From positions 83,424-147,423 of the forward strand of contig NZ_AUWY01000071.1 of NCBI RefSeq assembly GCF_000447205.1: a stretch of DNA of 64,000 nucleotides, given 5' to 3'. Below, piece after piece: positions 28,528-36,574 of the stretch. Every line of letters starts with the position of its first letter. Position 1 is the first letter of the stretch. This DNA comes from Sphingobium ummariense RL-3. GTDB taxonomy: Bacteria; Pseudomonadota; Alphaproteobacteria; Sphingomonadales; Sphingomonadaceae. The translations under genes were made by a program, and so were the position numbers. Below the pieces are notes generated by a model. That model did not search any database and had not been told where the DNA came from. It was given only the letters and a program-made list of their open reading frames with translations.

Positions 28528-30984
28528 TCAGAACGAGAACTTGATCGTCCCGCCCCAGGTCTGCGGGTCGCCGGGCTGGCCGGCGATCAGGCCGGTATTG
28601 CCCGGCGCGACCTGCAGCAGATCGATATAGTTCACGTCGAACGCGTTGCGGATCCAGCCGAAGATGTCGAAGTCCTCTCCCCGGAAGCCAGCGCGGAAAT
28701 TGGTCAGCGCATAGCCCTTCACTTCGGTGTAGATCGAAGGCGAGGCGTTCGAGTTCCAGTGGGAGCGATAGTTGCCGTCCACGCCGAGATAGACTTGCCC
28801 GTCCTTGTCCAGCAGCGTCACCGGTATGTTGTACTCGGCGCCATAGGAGAAAGCCCATTTGGAAACGCCGGGCAGGCGCTGGCCCGAAATGTCGCACTGG
28901 CGCGGGCTGAGCGCTCCCGGAACACCCGGCTGCGAATAGTCGGGCGTGGCGTTGGCCGGCTGGAACGTGCCGCCAGACAGCTCGGGCGGGCAGGGCGCAT
29001 CGACGAATTTCTTGTATTTGGCGTCGGTATAGGCGCCATTGGCATAGGCGGTGAAGCGATCGCTGGCGACGACCTTGAAGTCCGCCTCTATGCCTTGGGA
29101 ACGGACCTTCCCTGCATTGGCCAGATAGCCGCGTACCGTGCCGAACTGGCCACCGTTCACCGTCGCCTGGAAATCCTTGATCTCCGTGCGGAAGGCGCTG
29201 AGGTTGAAGGTCGCCCGCCGGTTCCAGAACTGGGTCTTCAGGCCCGTCTCGAAATGGTTGACCGATTCCGGCTTCACCGTGCCGGCATCGTAGTTGACCG
29301 TGTTGTCCGCGTTCAGCGGCAGGCCGTTCTGGTTGATCCCCAGCGTCTTGAAGCTCTTCGCATAGGTCGCATAGGCCAGGATGTCGGGCGCGATCTTGTA
29401 GTTGACGTTGAAGTCATAGGTGAGGTTCCACGCGCTGTCGGACGGCGCACTGACCTGTGGCTGATACACGCCGCACTGCGCTGCCAACACGCTTCCCGCA
29501 GCGGGTGCAGGGGTGCAGCTGATCTGCTGGCCTTGGCCGTTGGTCACGATGCGCTGATAAAAGCCCGACTTCTTGTCATAGTTCAGGCGCGCGCCCGGCT
29601 GGATCGTCAGCGCGTCGTTGACGTGCCAGCTCAGCTGTCCGAACAATGCGGCGCTGGTGCTCTTGAGCCATTGGGTGTTGGTGGCGGTCAGTCCTTTGAG
29701 GATGGAGGGATCGGTAGCCTGGGCACCGGAGAGGCTCCAGCGGCTGGCGTCGGCGCCCTGCTGCTCGGTGCCCTGGGTGTCGATTCGCTGCTTGAAGCCG
29801 AACAGGCCGAGCACGAAATCGATCTTCTCGCCTGCATAATTATAGCGGAATTCCTGGCTGTACTGGTCCTGCTGCGACGGGTTCTGCGATCTCGACACGA
29901 TCGACAGGCCCGTGAAGTCGCGGTCATTCTCTGGCCTCCAGTCCCAAAAGCGCCAGGCGGTGACCGAGGTCAGCGTGCCGGAACCGAGATCCCACTTCAC
30001 CCGCAGCGACGCCCCGCCGATCTTGTTGCCCGCATTCAGGCTGGAGTCGAGGTCACTCAGCCGGTCATAGGGATTGCGGCTGGGCTCCGCGTAACTGCGG
30101 CCCGGATTGGCGGCGCTGACGGCGGCGACCAGAGCATCATACTGGCGATTGAGCGCCCGCTGGGTACGTCCCACGCGCACGAACACGGTGCCACAGCATT
30201 CCGGATTCTGCCGGCTGTAGTCACCCGACAGGGTGATATTCAGATCGTCATTCGGCCGGAACAGCAGCTGGCCGCGGAGACCGAGATTGTCCTGTTCGTT
30301 GATCCACCGGTCGGTGATCGTGTTGAAGAGCGTGCCCCGGCGGCCCGTTGCAGCGACGGCTATCCGAGCAGCGACGGTATCGGACAGCGGCCCCGAAATG
30401 GCGGCCTTCGCCTGTTTGTAGCCCAGGTTGCCCACGCTCAGCTCGGCCCGGCCTTCGAAATCGAAGGTCGGCTGGTTGGTGGTGATGTTGATCGCTCCAG
30501 CGGTGGTGTTCTTGCCATATAGCGTGCCCTGCGGCCCGCGCAGCACTTCCACCTGAGCGACGTCGAGGAAGTCGAATGTCGCGGCGGCAACGCGCGAATT
30601 ATAGACGTCGTCGACATAGATGCCGACGCCCTGCTCGAAACCGTCGCTGGTCAGACCAAAGGGCACGCCCAGGCCGCGGATATTGACCGAGGTGTTGCGT
30701 GGGTTGGAGGTGTATACCTGGAGCGTCGGCGCGAGCTGCTGCAACTTGACGACGTTGAAATTGCCCGTCGCCTCGATACTGTCCCCGCGGATCACGGAAA
30801 TCGCGAGCGGCACTTCCTGCGCCGTTTCCTGGCGGCGGCGGGCCGTGACGATGATGACGTCGCCGCGGGGTTGCTGCGTGGTCTGATCCGCTTCGGGCGG
30901 AGGCGCGGCGTCCTGTGCGAAAGCCATGGATGACAGCAGGCTGAGGCCCGCAACGCCGGCGAACAGATAGGTACGCGCAATCAT
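28528..30984 (-). CDS. TonB-dependent outer-membrane receptor
   Basis: About 818 residues. Signal peptide M-I-A-R-T-Y-L-F-A-G-V-A-G-L-S ends at A-F-A. A TonB-box-like G-D-V-I-I-V-T-A-R precedes the plug domain (residues ~60-170, with G-T-L-Y-G-K-N-T-T-A-G-A-I-N). The C-terminal 22-strand barrel ends in an aromatic residue (K-F-S-F), as needed for Bam recognition. It resembles sphingomonad receptors with a pesticin/FyuA-type architecture. The ligand is unknown; association with a YezD peptide suggests sulfur compounds rather than iron. ATG 30984 is chosen with GAGGGGG upstream. Confidence 0.92.
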   Translation of the reverse strand: MIARTYLFAGVAGLSLLSSMAFAQDAAPPPEADQTTQQPRGDVIIVTARRRQETAQEVPLAISVIRGDSIEATGNFNVVKLQQLAPTLQVYTSNPRNTSVNIRGLGVPFGLTSDGFEQGVGIYVDDVYNSRVAAATFDFLDVAQVEVLRGPQGTLYGKNTTAGAINITTNQPTFDFEGRAELSVGNLGYKQAKAAISGPLSDTVAARIAVAATGRRGTLFNTITDRWINEQDNLGLRGQLLFRPNDDLNITLSGDYSRQNPECCGTVFVRVGRTQRALNRQYDALVAAVSAANPGRSYAEPSRNPYDRLSDLDSSLNAGNKIGGASLRVKWDLGSGTLTSVTAWRFWDWRPENDRDFTGLSIVSRSQNPSQQDQYSQEFRYNYAGEKIDFVLGLFGFKQRIDTQGTEQQGADASRWSLSGAQATDPSILKGLTATNTQWLKSTSAALFGQLSWHVNDALTIQPGARLNYDKKSGFYQRIVTNGQGQQISCTPAPAAGSVLAAQCGVYQPQVSAPSDSAWNLTYDFNVNYKIAPDILAYATYAKSFKTLGINQNGLPLNADNTVNYDAGTVKPESVNHFETGLKTQFWNRRATFNLSAFRTEIKDFQATVNGGQFGTVRGYLANAGKVRSQGIEADFKVVASDRFTAYANGAYTDAKYKKFVDAPCPPELSGGTFQPANATPDYSQPGVPGALSPRQCDISGQRLPGVSKWAFSYGAEYNIPVTLLDKDGQVYLGVDGNYRSHWNSNASPSIYTEVKGYALTNFRAGFRGEDFDIFGWIRNAFDVNYIDLLQVAPGNTGLIAGQPGDPQTWGGTIKFSF

Positions 30985-31106
30985 GGATGTCCCCCTCTTT
31001 CCGGATGTCCGGTAGATCAACGCAGCCTTGCCGGTGGTCCGGTGAAGGCCGTTGAGGCTAGTGCAATGCCGGCGGTCCCCTTGGCCGCAGGCCCCTTCGC
31101 CGATCT

Positions 31107-31283
31107 TCAGCTGGAAAGACGTGTTTTTTCCGTCAGGTCGATCTGGACGACCTTGGCATCATGGATGGTCAGCGTGATGGAGCCGAAGCGGAGCGTTTCC
31201 AGCATATCGCTCAGCTTTTCGATGCTGGCGACGATATCGGCGCGCTGGGCTCGGGGAATGTTGATGGGTCTGTGTTCGGTCAT
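31107..31283 (-). CDS. YezD/DUF2292-family small protein
   Basis: 58 residues, M-T-E-H-R-P-I-N-I-P... The C-terminal half L-R-F-G-S-I-T-L-T-I-H-D-A-K-V-V-Q-I-D-L matches the DUF2292/YezD pattern (L-R-Y/F-G-S-V/I-x-I-x-V/I-H-D-G/A-x-V-V-Q-I). Function is unknown; related genes are often found in cysteine or sulfur-assimilation regulons. AGAGGTG lies 4 nt before the ATG. It precedes the TonB receptor on the same strand, with a 122-bp gap. Upstream is an AT-rich promoter-like segment. Confidence 0.8.
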   Translation of the reverse strand: MTEHRPINIPRAQRADIVASIEKLSDMLETLRFGSITLTIHDAKVVQIDLTEKTRLSS

Positions 31284-31380
31284 GGGCACCTCTTGAGAGT
31301 CATTTATCTCAACTAAATTTATAGACAAAAAAGCAAAAATAAGGGGCACTCAAGTTTCTCTTGTCGTGCCCACGGATAAT
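31284..31380 (-). promoter_or_regulatory. AT-rich promoter/operator region of the YezD-TonB receptor unit
   Basis: The bases 31301-31350 are only about 26% GC, in a window near 64%. Minus-strand reading gives a long T-run, then TATAAAT, and a perfect 6-bp dyad TTGAGA (31293-31298 on plus) / TCTCAA (31307-31312) just before the start codon. This could be a promoter with a LysR-type or other operator. The regulator is unknown. Confidence 0.5.
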
Positions 31381-32049
31381 TCAGGGATTCGCGGTCATGC
31401 GTGGTCCGCGCTGGAACCCGGTGCGCGGGAGGAGGGAAGGACGCTGCTGCCGCAATGCTGCGGCTTGATCGGTCGCGCCGTCCAGCAGGCGATCCAGCAA
31501 GGCTTGGCCGAACCGCCACTCGCCCAGGCCGGATGTGGCGTTGATATGCCCCGCATGGCCGGCATCGACGAATTCGCTACCCCAGTTCTTGGCAATGCTG
31601 TGGCATCGTTCGAAGAAAATATAGGGGTCGTCCCGGCTGCCCACCACGATTGACGGGAACGGCAATTGCGCGTGGGGCGTAGGGCCGAAGGCGCCGATCG
31701 CCTCGGGCGTTTCCATCCTGTCGCAGTCGGGTGGTGCGACAAGCAGCGCACCAGTGACGGGCCAGCCATAGGCCTGGCTTTGAAGAGAGCCCCACCAGGC
31801 GACCGCCAGGCAGCCCAGGCTGTGCGCGGCCAGCACGACCGGGCCGTCGGCGCGGCGGATCGCCTGGTCCAGCCGCGAAACCCATGCGTTTCGGTTGGGA
31901 CTGGCCCAGCTACCCAGATCAACGCGTTCGCAATCGCCGCGCCGCTCTTCCCAGATGGTTTGCCAATGATCCTTGGCGCTGTTGTTGAGGCCGGGAATGG
32001 TCAGCACAACCGGCTGGCGGGCCTCGCTCCTGTATCCGAATCGGTCCAT
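31381..32049 (-). CDS. RBBP9/YdeN-family alpha/beta hydrolase
   Basis: 222 residues. T-I-P-G-L-N-N-S-A-K-D-H-W-Q is the family-specific N-terminus. The nucleophile serine is in L-A-A-H-S-L-G-C, the Asp in V-G-S-R-D-D-P-Y, and the His in A-G-H-A-G-H-I-N. Members are serine hydrolases of uncertain substrate. The C-terminal ~30 residues (after L-L-D-R-L-L-D) are an unmatched basic extension. It is followed by the YezD gene and the TonB receptor on the same strand and has its own AT-rich upstream region, so co-regulation is likely. Confidence 0.88.
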   Translation of the reverse strand: MDRFGYRSEARQPVVLTIPGLNNSAKDHWQTIWEERRGDCERVDLGSWASPNRNAWVSRLDQAIRRADGPVVLAAHSLGCLAVAWWGSLQSQAYGWPVTGALLVAPPDCDRMETPEAIGAFGPTPHAQLPFPSIVVGSRDDPYIFFERCHSIAKNWGSEFVDAGHAGHINATSGLGEWRFGQALLDRLLDGATDQAAALRQQRPSLLPRTGFQRGPRMTANP

Positions 32050-32077
32050 GGTCTGATCCTCGTCCTATGTTTCGAGG

Positions 32078-32103
32078 GAACAGATATAATCTATTTAATT
32101 GGT
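32078..32103 (-). promoter_or_regulatory. AT-rich promoter-like segment of the RBBP9-like gene
   Basis: Only three of the twenty bases 32081-32100 are G/C. On the minus strand it reads ATTAAATAGATTATATCTG, about 30 bp upstream of the start codon, with several candidate -10 hexamers. It resembles the AT-rich block before the YezD gene. Confidence 0.4.
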
Positions 32104-32164
32104 AGAGAATGGCCAAGCGATAAACTGTGTCGAAAACTGGGCGGTCGGAGAGCGTCAAAACGCA

Positions 32165-32195
32165 CAGGGCGCAGCCCTTTGGAGCACGCGCCCTG
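32165..32195 (-). terminator. Terminator downstream of the PRC-barrel gene
   Basis: CAGGGCGC (32165-32172) and GCGCCCTG (32188-32195) are perfect complements over 15 nt. On the minus strand the stem is followed by TGTGCGTTTTG. It lies 21 bp after the PRC-barrel stop. Confidence 0.6.
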
Positions 32196-32215
32196 CTTTC
32201 GCCAATTTCCCGCAG

Positions 32216-32593
32216 TTACCAGGGATAAGTCACGCCATAATAGCGATAGACGCTCTGGCCGTAGGCTTCGTCCTCGAACGGGCGCTCACCGACGCCATAA
32301 TGGGGCGCGGCTTCCAGTACCTCTTTGGCGAGGTCGATCACGTAGCCGCCCTTTTCGGTGTCATAGGTCAGCACCGACCAGGGCAGGGGATAGTGATCCT
32401 GTCCCAGGCCAAGGAAGCCGCCGAAGGACAGCACCGCATAGCGTACCTGGCCGCTGCGCTTTTCCACCATGAAGTTGGATATGTGGCCCAGCCGCTCGCC
32501 CTGGCGGTTGTAGACCGTCGTACCTTCCACACGATCCGATGCGATGAGGTCGCCGCGGTTCTCGAACGTGGTGTCGTTGTCCGAATAAGCCAT
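32216..32593 (-). CDS. PRC-barrel domain protein, probable stress protein
   Basis: 125 residues. The PRC-barrel fold occupies about residues 15-95, with I-A-S-D-R-V-E-G-T-T-V-Y-N-R-Q-G-E-R-L-G and V-R-Y-A-V-L-S-F-G-G-F-L-G-L-G, then a short acidic/aromatic tail. Stand-alone PRC-barrel proteins bind RNA, cofactors or partner proteins and are common in alphaproteobacterial stress regulons. The upstream region shared with osmC has a candidate EcfG promoter. A good hairpin terminator follows, so it is monocistronic. Confidence 0.85.
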   Translation of the reverse strand: MAYSDNDTTFENRGDLIASDRVEGTTVYNRQGERLGHISNFMVEKRSGQVRYAVLSFGGFLGLGQDHYPLPWSVLTYDTEKGGYVIDLAKEVLEAAPHYGVGERPFEDEAYGQSVYRYYGVTYPW

Positions 32594-32628
32594 GTCACTC
32601 TCCCGAGGAATTGCGCCCCATGCTATGC

Positions 32629-32653
32629 AACCGCGGGGGCCCGTGGGGGTTCC
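32629..32653 (-). promoter_or_regulatory. Candidate EcfG (general stress sigma) promoter for the PRC-barrel gene
   Basis: Read on the minus strand: GGAAC, 16 bases, then GGTT. This matches the alphaproteobacterial EcfG consensus GGAAC-N16/17-CGTT except for one base in the -10 element. The end of the -10 lies 36 bp from the start codon. Consistent with a general-stress PRC-barrel gene. Confidence 0.5.
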
Positions 32654-32677
32654 CCGGTTCCGGCAAGGAGGTGTCCC

Positions 32678-33109
32678 ATGAAGATCAATCGCAGCGGATC
32701 AGCAGTGTGGAGCGGCGGACTCAAGAACGGCAAGGGTGCGATCTCGACGCAGAGCGGAGCGCTCAATGCCTATCCTTACGGCTTCGCTACGCGGTTCGAG
32801 GGCATGCCCGGATCCAATCCCGAAGAACTGATCGCCGCCGCCCATGCTTCCTGTTTCACCATGGCGCTGTCGCTGATACTGGGCGAGGCGGGCTTGACCG
32901 CCGAGAGGATGGAGACCAACGCCGTGGTCACGCTGGAGCAGCAGGAAGGCGGCTTCGCGATCACGGCCAGCAGGCTCAGCCTCAGGGCAAGCATTCCCGG
33001 TGCCGACGAAGCAGCCTTCCAGGAACTGGCGGCAAAGGCCAAGGCCAATTGTCCCGTGTCCAAGCTGCTGAAGGCAGAGATCAGCCTGGAAGCGGAACTG
33101 ATCGGCTGA
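32678..33109 (+). CDS. osmC: OsmC-family peroxiredoxin
   Basis: 143 residues, organic hydroperoxide-detoxifying OsmC family. The two conserved redox cysteines are present: Cys59 in A-H-A-S-C-F-T-M-A-L and Cys125 in A-N-C-P-V-S-K. They lie at the same residue numbers as in E. coli OsmC. M-K-I-N-R-S-G-S-A-V-W starts the protein, with a very strong AAGGAGG 6-7 nt upstream. It is divergent from the PRC-barrel gene, suggesting a shared stress response. The last 29 bp overlap the convergent DMT-transporter gene. OsmC and Ohr are hard to separate; the E. coli-like numbering favours OsmC. Confidence 0.93.
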   Translation: MKINRSGSAVWSGGLKNGKGAISTQSGALNAYPYGFATRFEGMPGSNPEELIAAAHASCFTMALSLILGEAGLTAERMETNAVVTLEQQEGGFAITASRLSLRASIPGADEAAFQELAAKAKANCPVSKLLKAEISLEAELIG

Positions 33110-34040
33110 TCCGGGCTCGCCTGGCGCGGACATGCTCGCGCCAGGCGATATACAGCCCGCTGGCGATGATCAGTGCGGCGCCCGCCCAGGTGCTGGCGAG
33201 CGGCCATTCGTTCCAGATCAGGAAGCCGAATATAGTCGCCCAGAGGATGGCGCTGTAATCCATCGGCAGCACGATCGATACCGGCGCCCAGCGCAGCGCA
33301 CCCGTCATGCAGAGCTGTGCCGCGCCGCCGGTCAAGCCGAGCAGGATCAGCAGGCCCCAGGTGAACAGGTCATGCGCCTTGCCGAAGAACAGCATCAATA
33401 TGGCGAGCGGCGGCATCGACAGCGCGGTAAACCAGAAGACGATGACGCCGGCATTTTCGGTACGACCGAGGTCGCGCAGCAACAGGCTGATGCATGCGGT
33501 CATGACGGCGGCGGCCACGGCAACCCCAACGCCCAGCGGCGAGAAATGAGTAGCGTCCGGCCGCGCCATGATGAGAATGCCAACGAAGCCGATCAGGATC
33601 GCGGCCCAGCGATGCGGTCCCGTGGCTTCCCGCAGCAGCAGGGCGGACAACAGGGTTGCGAAGATCGGCATCGAAAAGCCGATGGTCGTCGCCTCCGTCA
33701 ACGGCAGCAGGATGTAGGAGCCGAAGTTGAGCATCATGCCGGTAAGACCCATCGCGGTCCGGCTGGCATGCTTGCCGATCCGTCGCGTGCGCAGCGACCC
33801 GAGCCCATCGGTCAGCCCGACCCAGAGCATGACCAGCGGCAGCGCCAGCAACTGGCGATAGAACAGGGTTTCGACCAGAGTTACGCCGCGCCCGGCCATG
33901 ACCTTGCCCAACATGAACATCGTCGACAGGAACAGCATTGTCAGCAGCCGCAGACCAATGGCCATCAGCGGCCGTTCCTCACGTTGGGCGGGAGGCGCCT
34001 GTATGTCCTCGGGCGGGCTGGTGGGCGAGGGCGGTTGCAC
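33081..34040 (-). CDS. DMT-superfamily (EamA) transporter
   Basis: 319 residues with ten predicted hydrophobic helices in two EamA repeats. Typical pieces are L-F-L-S-T-M-F-M-L-G-K near the N-terminus, a T-x-x-G-F-S-M-P-I-F segment, and A-L-R-W-A-P-V-S-I-V-L-P-M-D-Y in the second half. EamA proteins export amino acids or other metabolites; the substrate is unknown. A 25-residue proline-rich cytoplasmic lead precedes the first helix, so a later start such as M26 is possible. Convergent with osmC, overlapping its end. Confidence 0.88.
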   Translation of the reverse strand: MQPPSPTSPPEDIQAPPAQREERPLMAIGLRLLTMLFLSTMFMLGKVMAGRGVTLVETLFYRQLLALPLVMLWVGLTDGLGSLRTRRIGKHASRTAMGLTGMMLNFGSYILLPLTEATTIGFSMPIFATLLSALLLREATGPHRWAAILIGFVGILIMARPDATHFSPLGVGVAVAAAVMTACISLLLRDLGRTENAGVIVFWFTALSMPPLAILMLFFGKAHDLFTWGLLILLGLTGGAAQLCMTGALRWAPVSIVLPMDYSAILWATIFGFLIWNEWPLASTWAGAALIIASGLYIAWREHVRARRARISRSVPLPG

Positions 34041-34119
34041 GCCCCCGCTTTACCCGGTGCGCCGCGCTTGGCAACCGGCCGGATTGCCGAAAATGGCCCG
34101 TTTTGCGCGGCGCGTCCGC

Positions 34120-34929
34120 TCAGTTCGGCTTGCGGAACTTCAGCGTCATGCGGTCGCTCTCGCCAATGGCGAGATACTTGTCCTTGTCCACTTCGCCGTT
34201 GCGCAGCGTAGGCGGAAGCGTCCAGACGCCCTTTTCCCAGTCTGCCGTATCTTTGGGATTGGCATTCACCTCCGACGCGCCGACATATTGGAAGCCGGCA
34301 GTCTCGGCGATGCGGCGGATGGTCGAGACTTTCAGATAGCCACTCGACTTCTCAAGCGCGCTGTCGCGGCCCTCCGGCAGGCGATGGTCGACCACGCCCA
34401 GCGTGCCGCCTGGCTTCAGCACGTCGAAGAAAGCCTTGAAGGTCGCTGCCTCGGTCCCGCCCATCACCATATTGTGGACGTTACGGAAGGTGACGAGGGT
34501 ATCAACGCTGCCGGCGGGGATCGAGGTCAGGCGCAGGGTCCACGGCACCAGCTTGACGTCGCCGTAAGTGGCCGGGTCGCTGTCCAGCTTTGCCTTCAGG
34601 CCGTCGAAGCCCCGCCCGGGGGCCTGCGCGGCATAGAAAGTGCCGTTACCCTTCAGCAGCGGCGCCAGGATCTCGGTGTACCAGCCGCCGGCGGGGCTAT
34701 ATTCCACCACCGTCTGGCCGGGCGCCACGCCGAAGAATTTGAGCGTCTCGACAGGATGGCGATATTTGTCCCGCGCGACATTGGCCGGCGTCCGCGTCGG
34801 GGCGGCGACCGCGGCGGCGAGGGGGTCGCCTGCCTGATGCCCAGCATGGCCCGCATGCTGGGCGGCAAGCGGCAGGATGGGAAGGGCCAGGACGGAAAGC
34901 GCGAGCGCGGGGAGGACGAGGCGGTTCAT
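34120..34929 (-). CDS. Exported class I SAM-methyltransferase-like protein
   Basis: 269 residues. The N-terminus is a clear signal sequence, M-N-R-L-V-L-P-A-L-A-L-S-V-L-A, ending near P-L-A-A-Q, followed by a His/Gly-rich H-A-G-H-A-G-H-Q. The Rossmann methyltransferase core follows, with V-V-E-Y-S-P-A-G-G-W-Y in the glycine-rich motif I place and L-K-P-G-G-T-L-G-V-V-D-H as motif IV/V. Proteins of this kind are widespread in Caulobacter and sphingomonads, but SAM is not known to be present in the periplasm, so catalysis is uncertain. The motif is P-A-G-G rather than the classic G-x-G-x-G. Start ATG 34929. Confidence 0.8.
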   Translation of the reverse strand: MNRLVLPALALSVLALPILPLAAQHAGHAGHQAGDPLAAAVAAPTRTPANVARDKYRHPVETLKFFGVAPGQTVVEYSPAGGWYTEILAPLLKGNGTFYAAQAPGRGFDGLKAKLDSDPATYGDVKLVPWTLRLTSIPAGSVDTLVTFRNVHNMVMGGTEAATFKAFFDVLKPGGTLGVVDHRLPEGRDSALEKSSGYLKVSTIRRIAETAGFQYVGASEVNANPKDTADWEKGVWTLPPTLRNGEVDKDKYLAIGESDRMTLKFRKPN

Positions 34930-34993
34930 CGGGGGAATCCTCTCTTTTGTGAGAATGCCAGATGTGCCGTTCCTGCGCGCGTGAGGCAAGGGG

Positions 34994-35016
34994 GCTGGCG
35001 GTGCGGAACCGCCAGC
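34994..35016 (-). terminator. Hairpin after cpaF
   Basis: GCTGGCGGT (34994-35002) and ACCGCCAGC (35008-35016) are perfect complements over 5 nt, 28 bp downstream of the cpaF stop on the minus strand. The trailing sequence is C-rich with few Ts, so termination strength is unclear. Confidence 0.5.
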
Positions 35017-35044
35017 AATATTTCGTCACAATGCTCGAGGCGTC

Positions 35045-36574
35045 CTAGAGGCAAGCCTCCAGGAAAGGCTGGTCGAAGCCGAACTGGCGGGCCTTATCCA
35101 GCGTATACGGGCGCAAACCCATGGAACGGTATTCGCCGACGATCCTGCCGCTGTCGTCTTCGTCGTGATATTCGAACTTGAACAGTTCCTGGGTGACGAT
35201 GACCTCGCCCTCCATGCCGATGACCTCGGTGATGTTGGTGACGCGGCGGGACCCATCGCGCAGGCGCTTCACCTGGACGATCAGATCGACCGAATCGGCG
35301 ATCTGCTTGGAAATCGCTTCCTTCGGGATCTTGATGTCGCCCATCAGGATCATGTTTTCCATACGGCCCAGGCACTCGCGGGGCGAGTTGCTGTGGAGCG
35401 TGCACATCGACCCGTCATGGCCTGTGTTCATCGCGGCGAGCAGGTCAAAGCACTCCGCGCCGCGAATTTCACCCAGGATAATGCGGTCGGGACGCATACG
35501 CAGGGCGTTCTTGACGAGATCGCCGATGGTGATCGCGCCCTGGCCTTCCAGATTGGGCGGCCGGGTTTCCAGCGGCAGCCAGTGGGGCTGCTGCAAACGA
35601 AGTTCCGCCGCGTCCTCGATCGTCAGTACGCGCTCGCCAGGGTCGATCATCTTGGACAGAGCATTGAGCATCGTCGTCTTGCCCGAGCCGGTGCCGCCCG
35701 AAATGACGATATTGAAGCGGCAGGCGCCCGCGATTTTCAGCGCGGTCGCCATCTTCGGCGACATCGCCCCCCACTGGGCCAGCATGTCTATGGTGATCGG
35801 CTTGGCGGAGAATTTACGGATCGAGATGGCCGTGCCGCGCAGCGAGAGCGGCGGCACGATCACGTTGACGCGGGAACCGTCGGGCAGGCGGGCGTCGGCC
35901 AGCGGCGTTGTCTGGTCGACGCGGCGACCGACCTTGTTCACGATGCGCTGTGCAATCTGGAACAGATGCTCCTCGTCACGGAACTTGATCGGCGCGATCT
36001 GGAGCTTGCCCTTCTTTTCGATATAGGTCTGCTCCGGCCCGTTCACCATGATGTCGCTGACGTCCGGGTCCGACAGCAGTTCCTCGAGCGGCCCGAGACC
36101 AAGCAACTCGTCTACCAGCACCTTCTCCAGCGCGAACTGTTCGCGGCGGTTCAGCGTCAGCTTGAGCTCGGCGAGCACCTCCATGATGATAGGGCGGAAC
36201 TCCTCGGCCAACTCATCCTTGGTCAGTGTAGCAGCCGCTTCCGGATCGACACGCTCCAGCAGGCGGGGCAGCACCTGCTCCTTGATCTTGTGCACCGACG
36301 CTTCGAAGCCCTGCGGGCCGGCATCGGGAAGATGTTCCTGGTTGGCGCGCTCGGACAGGCGCTGCATCGCGTCGGCGTTGCGCTGCATCTGGCCGGTCGG
36401 CGCGGCAAGCGGGTCGAACGGCGTCTCGCCCGGCAAGGCGGCGATGTCGAGCGGAGGGAACTGGTCGCCGCCGCGCGCTTCCTCACGCGGGGTGCCGCCA
36501 CCATGCATCGGCCGGGCAACCCCGAAACCGGGCTTGATGCCAGCGGGTCCATTCTTCCGTCCAAATGCGCTCAT
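35045..36574 (-). CDS. cpaF: CpaF-family type II secretion/Tad pilus ATPase
   Basis: 509 residues, the hexameric assembly ATPase of Tad/Flp pili. The N-terminal ~90 residues are unstructured and proline-rich. A helical domain follows with L-L-G-L-G-P-L-E-E-L-L and the family P-D-V-S-D-I-M-V-N-G. Walker A is I-S-G-G-T-G-S-G-K-T-T near residue 295. An Asp/Glu box is in L-T-I-E-D-A-A-E-L-R, Walker B is R-P-D-R-I-I-L-G-E-I-R-G, and a His box is in T-G-H-D-G-S-M-C-T-L-H-S-N. The other tad genes (cpaB, C, E, flp, tadB/C) are not in the window. Its ATG overlaps the stop of the upstream membrane-protein gene by 4 bp. Confidence 0.94.
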   Translation of the reverse strand: MSAFGRKNGPAGIKPGFGVARPMHGGGTPREEARGGDQFPPLDIAALPGETPFDPLAAPTGQMQRNADAMQRLSERANQEHLPDAGPQGFEASVHKIKEQVLPRLLERVDPEAAATLTKDELAEEFRPIIMEVLAELKLTLNRREQFALEKVLVDELLGLGPLEELLSDPDVSDIMVNGPEQTYIEKKGKLQIAPIKFRDEEHLFQIAQRIVNKVGRRVDQTTPLADARLPDGSRVNVIVPPLSLRGTAISIRKFSAKPITIDMLAQWGAMSPKMATALKIAGACRFNIVISGGTGSGKTTMLNALSKMIDPGERVLTIEDAAELRLQQPHWLPLETRPPNLEGQGAITIGDLVKNALRMRPDRIILGEIRGAECFDLLAAMNTGHDGSMCTLHSNSPRECLGRMENMILMGDIKIPKEAISKQIADSVDLIVQVKRLRDGSRRVTNITEVIGMEGEVIVTQELFKFEYHDEDDSGRIVGEYRSMGLRPYTLDKARQFGFDQPFLEACL

